A stretch of DNA of 5,595 nt, taken from positions 1 to 5,595 of the forward strand of contig WOZJ01000034.1 in the NCBI GenBank assembly GCA_011620345.1, written 5' to 3'. Below the pieces are notes generated by a model. That model worked only from the letters and a program-made list of their open reading frames with translations, ran no database searches and was not told the DNA's origin. Shown piece after piece: positions 1 through 4,671 of the stretch (position 1 is its first letter; the number at the start of each line of letters is the position of its first letter). The position numbers were made by a program, and so were the translations under genes. Source of the DNA: Nitrospirota bacterium. Its GTDB lineage: Bacteria; UBA2233.

Positions 1-39
1 CGTTTGGTTTAAGTTGGGCGTTTTAGGCAACGATCGTCT

Positions 40-60
40 TCAGCGCATTTCGTCTTTCAT
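40..60 (-). CDS. Six-codon open frame (MKDEMR) behind an optimal SD; possible leader peptide or broken cistron
   Basis: An ATG at 60-58 stands 8 nt after a perfect AGGAGG, but the frame reads MKDEMR and stops at TGA (42-40). The other two minus-strand frames also close before the window edge. After the TGA the same frame stays open to base 1 and contains a TTG at 30-28 with no good SD. It could be a regulatory leader peptide, the start of a gene broken by mutation or sequencing error, or an SD used by a start I cannot identify. Coding status is uncertain. Confidence 0.25.
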   Translation of the reverse strand: MKDEMR

Positions 61-68
61 GGGCGAAG

Positions 69-74
69 CCTCCT
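69..74 (-). promoter_or_regulatory. Strong Shine-Dalgarno (AGGAGG) at the operon 3' edge
   Basis: The minus strand reads AATAAAAGGAGG followed by 8 nt and ATG at 60. It is the best SD match in the window and comes 19 bp after the stop of the 91-residue gene. Its quality implies that a translated product was or is encoded here, although only six codons are open. Confidence 0.6.
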
Positions 75-75
75 T

Positions 76-89
76 TTATTGCTTATTGC
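76..89. repeat. 7-bp tandem repeat just ahead of the AGGAGG site
   Basis: TTATTGC occurs twice back to back at 76-82 and 83-89 on the plus strand (GCAATAA twice on the minus strand). It lies between the stop of the 91-residue gene and the AGGAGG at 69-74. The arrangement resembles the 16-bp duplication before the previous gene, with an A/T-rich unit duplicated immediately upstream of an SD. Confidence 0.7.
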
Positions 90-92
90 TTC

Positions 93-368
93 TCATGGCA
101 GCAAAAATCCGTTCAAAACGAGCGGGTTTTGGGGTGCGTTGACATCCAAAAAAGGCGTAAGGAGCACGTCGTCAACGTAGTAAACGAGCCACTCGGCAAA
201 AGGTATATAGTCCATGCTCGGGATGAGCAGGCCATTCAATAGCGTATCGAGGCCGGTGCCGATCAGGTTGGCTGAATCCAATATGGAGCTGAAGCTTGCC
301 TGGATGAGGCTGCCCGAAGCCCCGAGGATGCTTGTCAGCGCCTGGCCGGATGCCGTGAAGACCTCCAT
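93..368 (-). CDS. Unrecognised 91-residue acidic hydrophobic protein, no basic residues
   Basis: I do not recognise this protein. It has 91 residues, eight acidic (E2, D31, D41, D53, E59, D66, D67, D75) and no Lys, Arg, His or Cys; 18 residues are leucine. Residues 1-49 are rich in Ser, Gly, Ala and Leu and could form amphipathic helices. After P50, residues 56-74 are hydrophobic and aromatic around an acidic pair (D66-D67). The tail is Pro/Asn/Leu-rich and ends in LNGFLLP. There is no signal peptide with a basic N-region, no prepilin G-F-T-x-x-E site and no clear membrane span with flanking positive charges. It is probably real: AGGAG lies 5 nt before the ATG, it follows pilC by 32 bp on the same strand, its codon use resembles its neighbours, and no competing gene overlaps it. 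Its place behind pilBTC suggests co-transcription. A role in pilus function or at the cell surface is only inference. Confidence 0.72.
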   Translation of the reverse strand: MEVFTASGQALTSILGASGSLIQASFSSILDSANLIGTGLDTLLNGLLIPSMDYIPFAEWLVYYVDDVLLTPFLDVNAPQNPLVLNGFLLP

Positions 369-373
369 GCGTG

Positions 374-380
374 CTCCTTT
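374..380 (-). promoter_or_regulatory. Strong Shine-Dalgarno of the 91-residue gene
   Basis: AAAGGAG on the minus strand ends 5 nt before the ATG at 368 and follows an A-rich stretch (AATAAAAAA). It is clearly stronger than the sites ahead of pilC (AGGA at 10 nt) or pilB (AGGA at 13 nt). It fixes the start of the small gene and suggests that the protein is made in greater amount than the pilus motor proteins. Confidence 0.7.
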
Positions 381-410
381 TTTATTAGCCTTGGTTTTTA
401 TTAGCCTTGG
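379..410. repeat. Perfect 16-bp tandem duplication across the pilC stop codon
   Basis: On the plus strand, 379-394 and 395-410 are identical (TTTTTATTAGCCTTGG). Read on the minus strand, each unit is CCAAGGCTAATAAAAA. The first unit holds the last codons and TAA stop of pilC; the second repeats them as non-coding spacer and runs straight into AGGAG of the next gene. It looks like a slippage or unequal-exchange duplication that lengthened the intercistronic spacer. Confidence 0.9.
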
Positions 411-1630
411 ATTTGGCTCACCAACTCGCCCACCTTGAAAAGCGGCATGTATATAGAAATGAGGATGAACCCGATGATTCCGCCCATGCCCAAGAGTAGG
501 GCGGGCTCCAAAAGGCTCAACATCGTCTCGATCGCGCTTTCCGTCTCGGACTCGTAGTAGACGTTTATCTTTTGGAGCATTTGATCGAGCGTGCCCGACA
601 TCTCGCCCGCCGCCACCATTTGAACAACCATTCCTGGGAAATGCGGGTCCTTCCCCATCGAAGCGGCTATAGATTCACCTTGGCGTACGCTTTCGGCCAC
701 TCCCAGAATCGCGTCTTTTAACGCGAGGTTGGGGATGGCCCGTGAGCTTGTCTCGAAGCAGCGCATGACGGGCAGGCCGCAGACCAAAAGCGTCCCGAAC
801 GTGTCGGCAAAGCGTGCCAGGCCGGATTTGTGCGCAACGGGCCCGATGGCCGGAAGCTTCAAGGCGAGCCTATGCCAAGCCCGCTTGATACGGGGCACTT
901 TCATGAGCGCGTAGGCCATAACGACAAGCCAGACGAGCACGGCCGCCGAGATGAACGCGTGGTCTCTTAGAGCATGGCTTGCGCCGAGCATAAACTTGGT
1001 GGTCGGGGGCAGGATCGTCACAAAGTCCTTGAACGTGGCCTCGAAGTTCGGGATTACCCAAAGGAGGAACAACAAGATCACACCAAAAGATAAGACGGCC
1101 AGCACGCTCGGGTAAACGATCGCCCCGCGGATCCTGCGCTTGATGGCGATCGCCTTTTCGATGTGGGTGGCCAGCCTGCCTAGTACCCTGCCTAAAATAC
1201 CAGAGCTCTCGCCCGCCTCTACGGTCCCCACGTAGACCTCGTCGAACACTTTGGGATGGGCCCCGAGCGCGTCATGGAGGCTCGCGCCTCCCTCGACCTC
1301 GGCGATGATGTCGGATAGGATCTTGGCGAAGTAAGGGTTGCGCTCTTCTTTCCTGAGCGTGCCAAGCGCGGTCAGAAGCGGCAATCCCGCCTCGATCATG
1401 GCCGCGAGCTGACGGGTGAAGGCAAGTAACTCTTTTGCCTTAACCCGTCCTTTCAAGAAGGGAATGCGGATCTCTCTTTTGAGGAGGCTTGGCTTTTTTT
1501 CCTTGAGCCCTACCAAAAGGAGGCGTTCGTTGTACATCCAGGCCTTGGCGGCCGCCTCGGAGCCTGCCTCGAGGGTCCCATGCTTGAGCTCCCCTTCCTT
1601 CGTCCTTGCGGTGTAGGCGTATACCGGCAT
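401..1630 (-). CDS. pilC: Type IV pilus inner-membrane platform protein PilC (GspF family)
   Basis: This 409-residue polytopic inner-membrane protein sits above the PilB/PilT hexamers and transmits their movement to the pilus base. It starts with the family signature MPVYAYTARTKEGELKHGTLEA. Two T2SSF repeats are visible: GLPLLTALGTL (82-92) with VEAGESSGILGRVLGRL (137-153) in the first, and GLPVMRCFETSS (285-296) with VAAGEMSGTLDQMLQKI (339-355) in the second. Hydrophobic membrane segments lie at about 170-192, 226-244 and 375-397, matching the usual three-helix layout, and the length is normal (about 400). The C-terminus ISIYMPLFKVGELVSQIQG is typical. The start is preceded by AGGA at 10 nt, 21 bp after pilT. 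The TAA stop lies inside a 16-bp tandem duplication. GspF of a secretion system is the alternative; PilT next door favours PilC. Confidence 0.95.
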   Translation of the reverse strand: MPVYAYTARTKEGELKHGTLEAGSEAAAKAWMYNERLLLVGLKEKKPSLLKREIRIPFLKGRVKAKELLAFTRQLAAMIEAGLPLLTALGTLRKEERNPYFAKILSDIIAEVEGGASLHDALGAHPKVFDEVYVGTVEAGESSGILGRVLGRLATHIEKAIAIKRRIRGAIVYPSVLAVLSFGVILLFLLWVIPNFEATFKDFVTILPPTTKFMLGASHALRDHAFISAAVLVWLVVMAYALMKVPRIKRAWHRLALKLPAIGPVAHKSGLARFADTFGTLLVCGLPVMRCFETSSRAIPNLALKDAILGVAESVRQGESIAASMGKDPHFPGMVVQMVAAGEMSGTLDQMLQKINVYYESETESAIETMLSLLEPALLLGMGGIIGFILISIYMPLFKVGELVSQIQG

Positions 1631-1651
1631 GGGCGCTTGTTCCTATGTTTT

Positions 1652-2773
1652 TTAGGACGGCCGGCCCCGAAGAATCGGGCCGTTGTTTTTTGCATTCTTG
1701 AAAAGCTGGAAAGCCCGGTAGAATTCTTCTGTGTCGGAGGCGGCGTACAATGCATCCTCTTCGGAGATCGTGCCCTTTGCGAAGGCCTCGGCGAGCATTT
1801 GGCTCATCGTGACCATCCGGGTTTTTTCCTGGCCCATCTGCATTTGGGAGTAGATCTGGTGGGTCTTGCCCTCCCGGATCAAGTTGCGGACGGCCGGAGT
1901 GGCTATGAGGAACTCGTAGACCATGACCCTGCCTCCGCCTACCTTGGGCAGGAGCCTTTGACAAAGGACGGCGTCGAGGACGAAAGAGAGCTGGGTCCGC
2001 ACCTGGGCTTGCTGGTGAGGCGGGAAGACGTCGATAATGCGGTTAATCGTCTGGACGGCCGAGTTGGTGTGCAGCGTAGAGAATACCATATGCCCCGTCT
2101 CGGCGATGTGCAGCGCGGCCTCGATGCTCTCCAAATCACGCATCTCGCCGATCAGAACGACGTCCGGATCCTCGCGCAGCACGCTCCTTAGCGCCCTTTG
2201 GAAGCTCACGGAGTCTTGACCAATCTCGCGCTGGTTGACGACGGAGCGCCTATGGCGGTGGAGGTACTCTATGGGGTCTTCGATCGTGACGATATGCGCG
2301 CTCTTGGCTTGATTGATGGCGTCGATCATCGAAGCAAGCGTCGTCGACTTCCCTGACCCCGTCGGCCCGGTCACAAGGATAAACCCCTGGGGCTTTAGAG
2401 TCAGCTCCTCTAAGGCTTGGGGCAGCCCAAGGGCGCGAAGCGGCCAAGGCTCGTAGGGAATGAGCCGGATCGCCAGCGCAAGCGAGCCTCGTTGATGGTA
2501 GGCGTTGACACGAAACCTGCCGACGCCTTCAATGCCGAAGGAAAAATCGACCTCCATTTGGGTAGTGAGGGCTTCCCATTTACCGGGGGCATTCACGATG
2601 TCCTTGGCGATAAGCTCGATTTGGGGGGGGGTCAAGGGTGTATATCCTTCAACCTCCAAAAGTGTCCCGTCCACGCGGACCATCGGGGGTACGCCCACGG
2701 TCAGGTGAAGGTCTGAGCCTTTCTTGTCGGCGAGGATCTCTAGGAGGCTTCGTATCGCGATGTCCATGCTCAT
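1652..2773 (-). CDS. pilT: Type IV pilus retraction ATPase PilT
   Basis: This 373-residue cytoplasmic hexameric ATPase drives pilus disassembly and so twitching motility and DNA or phage uptake. The N-terminus is typical: LLEILADKKGSDLHLTVGVPPMVRVDG. The ATPase core has Walker A GPTGSGKS (136-143), the Asp box TIEDPIEY (163-170), VNQREIGQD (179-187), Walker B DPDVVLIGEMRD (202-213) and the His box TGHMVFSTLHTN (226-237). The PilT-specific motif PAVRNLIREGKTHQIYS (293-309), which contains the AIRNLIRE-type helix needed for retraction, separates it from PilB. No cysteine zinc motif is present, as expected. The frame stays open upstream to 2992 inside pilB, but that part is unlike PilT. The ATG at 2773 overlaps the pilB stop as ATGA and begins a normal PilT N-terminus; M3 at 2767 is an alternative. 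No strong SD is visible, so coupling to pilB translation is likely. A nine-C tract occupies codons 48-51. Confidence 0.96.
   Translation of the reverse strand: MSMDIAIRSLLEILADKKGSDLHLTVGVPPMVRVDGTLLEVEGYTPLTPPQIELIAKDIVNAPGKWEALTTQMEVDFSFGIEGVGRFRVNAYHQRGSLALAIRLIPYEPWPLRALGLPQALEELTLKPQGFILVTGPTGSGKSTTLASMIDAINQAKSAHIVTIEDPIEYLHRHRRSVVNQREIGQDSVSFQRALRSVLREDPDVVLIGEMRDLESIEAALHIAETGHMVFSTLHTNSAVQTINRIIDVFPPHQQAQVRTQLSFVLDAVLCQRLLPKVGGGRVMVYEFLIATPAVRNLIREGKTHQIYSQMQMGQEKTRMVTMSQMLAEAFAKGTISEEDALYAASDTEEFYRAFQLFKNAKNNGPILRGRPS
1662..1691 (+). terminator. Terminator-like hairpin plus T-tract, antisense to the operon
   Basis: On the plus strand CGGCC (1662-1666) pairs with GGCCG (1678-1682), and CGA (1668-1670) pairs with TCG (1675-1677), with C1667 bulged and an AGAA loop. 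TTGTTTTTT (1683-1691) follows, which is the form of a Rho-independent terminator. It faces against the genes, at the 3' end of pilT. On the minus strand the same hairpin has no T-tract, so it should not end the pil transcript, although it could mark an RNA-processing or pausing point between pilT and pilC. Confidence 0.4.
2623..2631 (-). repeat. Nine-C homopolymer inside pilT (possible slippage tract)
   Basis: Nine consecutive G's on the plus strand read as C9 in pilT, within ACC CCC CCC CAA (T48, P49, P50, Q51). Loss of one C gives TGA at codon 60; gain of one gives TAA at codon 65. Both are far upstream of the Walker A motif. Tracts of this kind are known substrates for slipped-strand mispairing, but variability is not shown here. 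Confidence 0.6.
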
Positions 2774-4572
2774 CGGTCCGGCATGGTGGATGCGGTGACT
2801 TCTTCGATGCTCGTGAGGCCCGCCTTGGCCTTTTCGAGCCCCATCTGCCTCAGCGTTCGCATTCCGAACCGTCTTGCCTCGCGCTTGACCTCCGTAATAG
2901 GCGCCCGCTCCAAGAACATTTCCCGGATCTCGTCGTTGACGGCGAACACCTCGAAAATCCCTACCCTGCCCAAATACCCTGTATTGAAGCACTTTGGGCA
3001 GCCTTTTGGGCCGAACAGGTTAACGTCTGGAATATCCTTGGGGTCGAACCCCACCTGGATCAGCGCCTTGGAGGGAGGCTTGAGCGGAACCTTGCAATGG
3101 GGACACAGCTTTCTTAGGAGCCGTTGGGCCATTGTTAAAACGACCGAAGAGGCGACTAGGTAGGGCTCTACGTTCATGTTGGTCAGCCTTGCGAGCGCGG
3201 AAGGGGCGTCGTTGGTGTGCAACGTAGAAAGGAGGAGATGGCCCGTGAGGGAGGCCTTGATGGCAATGTCGGCCGTTTCGAAGTCCCGAATTTCGCCCAC
3301 AAGGATAATATCCGGGTCTTGGCGCAGGAACGACCGGATAGCGGAGGCGAACGTTAATTCGATCTCTTCGCGGATCTGCATTTGGTTGATGCCGGGCAAG
3401 TCGAACTCGATCGGGTCCTCGACCGTCATGATGTTGACGGATTCCTTGTTGAGCTCGATGAGCATGCTGTAGAGTGTCGTGGTCTTTCCCGAGCCCGTCG
3501 GGCCGGTCACGAGCACCATCCCTTGAGGGGCGTGGATCGCATGCATTACGGAATCGAGCTCGTCTTGCTCCATGCCGAGCCTTCGGACATCGATCTGGAG
3601 GGCCGCCTTGTCGAGCAGCCGAAGGACGGCTTTTTCTCCGAAGAACGTGGGGACGATGCTCACGCGGATGTCGATGATCCTGCCGGGGCCGAGCGCGTAG
3701 TGGATTCTCCCGTCCTGGGGGAGTCGTTTTTCGGCGATGTCGAGCTGGCTTAAGATCTTGATGCGCGAAACTACCGAACCCGTGATTGGCACAGGAAACG
3801 AGAACGCCTTAACGAGCTTGCCATCGAGCCTGTAGCGCACGCGGAACGTGTCCTCGAAAGGTTCGAAGTGGATATCCGAGGCCCCTGCGGCGATTGCTTT
3901 TCTCAACACGTAATCGACAATGTTGACGACCGCATCGTCCGTTTTTTGCTGGCCTACTGGCAAAACCGCCGCGGCTGGCTTGCGCTGGGATTCGCGCGCT
4001 TCCATGAGTGCCGTGTTGACAAAAATATCGAGGTTTGTGTCGCTTTCTTCGAACCGCCAGATACCCTTGGGTTCTGCATTGAAACGCTCGCGGGTGTAGT
4101 CCCTTAGCTGGATTGGTGGCTTGACGGCAGACTCTTCTTTGAGCGACGGGTAGAGCGCTTCACGACCGGCCCGAACCTGGCTAAAGGTGGCCACGAGCGG
4201 GCGAAAATGGTAATCCGTGGCAAACTCGAGGTCTTTTAGCGTACCGAGAGCCTCGATGTCGGCGACGAGCATCCAGATATCCCGGCCCTCTCTCTTGAGC
4301 GGGACGATGTAGGGGTTGTTCTTAATCAGCTCAGGAGGCAGCATGGTTGAAAGGGAAGCATCCGGGGTGAGGCCGGCTTGTTGCGCCCTTGGCGCGTGGC
4401 TTATTTCGGCCAGAAACGCCGCAAGCTGTTCTTCGCTCGTTTCCCCCAGCGTCAAGACGTGCTCCAAGAGGCTCCCGCCCTTGTGACGTACAAGCCACTC
4501 GGCCTGGCGTACGGCAAGCTCCGAAGCGAGGCCCTTGGAGATCAGCAAATATCCCAAGTCTTTGGTTTGCAT
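2770..4572 (-). CDS. pilB: Type IV pilus extension ATPase PilB (GspE family)
   Basis: This 600-residue cytoplasmic hexameric ATPase powers pilin polymerisation through PilC. Residues 1-140 look like the MshEN/T2SSE N-terminal region: LGYLLISKGL, then GETSEEQLAAFLAE, then LPPELIKNNPYIVPLKREG. A variable linker follows to about 210. The N2 domain (about 211-345) contains GASDIHFEP and RYRLDGKL. The C-terminal ATPase has Walker A GPTGSGKT (357-364), the Asp box TVEDPIEF (383-390), Walker B DPDIILVGEIRD (419-430) and the His box LTGHLLLSTLHTND (442-455). Four cysteines (C490, C493, C525, C528) in CPHC and CPKC form the zinc site typical of PilB/GspE. The ATG is the first possible start, because a TAG lies in frame 18 bases upstream; its SD (AGGA, 13 nt away) is weak. 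The TGA stop overlaps the pilT ATG. GspE is the alternative name, but the adjacent pilT favours a pilus role. Confidence 0.95.
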   Translation of the reverse strand: MQTKDLGYLLISKGLASELAVRQAEWLVRHKGGSLLEHVLTLGETSEEQLAAFLAEISHAPRAQQAGLTPDASLSTMLPPELIKNNPYIVPLKREGRDIWMLVADIEALGTLKDLEFATDYHFRPLVATFSQVRAGREALYPSLKEESAVKPPIQLRDYTRERFNAEPKGIWRFEESDTNLDIFVNTALMEARESQRKPAAAVLPVGQQKTDDAVVNIVDYVLRKAIAAGASDIHFEPFEDTFRVRYRLDGKLVKAFSFPVPITGSVVSRIKILSQLDIAEKRLPQDGRIHYALGPGRIIDIRVSIVPTFFGEKAVLRLLDKAALQIDVRRLGMEQDELDSVMHAIHAPQGMVLVTGPTGSGKTTTLYSMLIELNKESVNIMTVEDPIEFDLPGINQMQIREEIELTFASAIRSFLRQDPDIILVGEIRDFETADIAIKASLTGHLLLSTLHTNDAPSALARLTNMNVEPYLVASSVVLTMAQRLLRKLCPHCKVPLKPPSKALIQVGFDPKDIPDVNLFGPKGCPKCFNTGYLGRVGIFEVFAVNDEIREMFLERAPITEVKREARRFGMRTLRQMGLEKAKAGLTSIEEVTASTMPDR

Positions 4573-4671
4573 CGAGCGTGCGCAATCCTAGCGTTCATAA
4601 AAAGAGCGAAAGTTCAAAGGGGTTTCATGAATGAGCGTGGCACAAGCCCAGTGAGGGGTCAAGGGGGTTTC
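4573..4671. other. aroE-pilB intergenic gap; no clear promoter or terminator
   Basis: These 99 bases are the longest non-coding stretch in the window. No stem with a T-tract is visible in the minus direction, so transcription from aroE could continue into pilB. TTGACC and TTGAAC could pass for -35 boxes, but neither has a TATAAT-like element at 16-18 bp. The gap contains the direct repeat listed separately and the weak pilB SD (AGGA at 4586-4589). Confidence 0.6.
4612..4671. repeat. 15-bp imperfect direct repeat upstream of pilB, 45-bp period
   Basis: GGTCAAGGGGGTTTC at 4657-4671 and GTTCAAAGGGGTTTC at 4612-4626 (plus strand) match at 13 of 15 positions. On the minus strand they read GAAACCCCCTTGACC and GAAACCCCTTTGAAC. 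Both lie in the aroE-pilB gap, the first touching the aroE stop. They could be a pair of regulator sites or the remains of a duplication; the sequence does not decide. Confidence 0.5.

Noticed and set aside
40-42. TGA read as selenocysteine or recoded as an amino acid in MKDEMR
   Set aside because: pilB and the 91-residue gene both end naturally at TGA, and the pilB TGA overlaps the pilT start, so TGA is a normal stop. No selenocysteine hairpin could be identified in the few bases available.
93-368. Classing the 91-residue protein as a pilin or as a corynebacterial PorA/PorH-like porin
   Set aside because: There is no prepilin cleavage motif or N-terminal pilin helix. The likeness to small acidic porins is compositional only, and PilB/PilT/PilC do not fit a mycolic-acid actinobacterium.
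1440-1964. 174-codon minus-strand frame overlapping the pilT end and pilC start
   Set aside because: It is an out-of-frame reading of two well-supported genes, rich in Arg/Gly/Pro.
1580-2191. 203-codon plus-strand open frame
   Set aside because: It lies wholly opposite pilT and the pilC start, has no recognisable domain, and pilT has all family motifs. It is a shadow of GC-rich coding sequence.
2774-2992. Upstream in-frame extension of pilT to an ATG at 2992
   Set aside because: This part overlaps pilB in another frame, is Arg/Gly/His-rich and unlike PilT. The ATG at 2773 begins a textbook PilT N-terminus and overlaps the pilB stop as ATGA.
401-4572. Type II secretion (GspE/GspF) instead of a type IV pilus
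   Set aside because: A PilT with the PAVRNLIREGKTHQIYS motif sits between the ATPase and platform genes, and retraction ATPases belong to type IV pili. No other gsp gene is present.
4331-4585. Alternative frame with a TTG start just ahead of pilB
   Set aside because: It overlaps pilB out of frame, ends inside it and has no domain. pilB at 4572 is unambiguous.
4573-4671. Sigma-70 or sigma-54 promoter ahead of pilB
   Set aside because: TTGACC has no -10 at 16-18 bp; TTGAAC is followed by TAGGAT at 21 bp, which is too far. No TGGCAC-N5-TTGC pattern is present.
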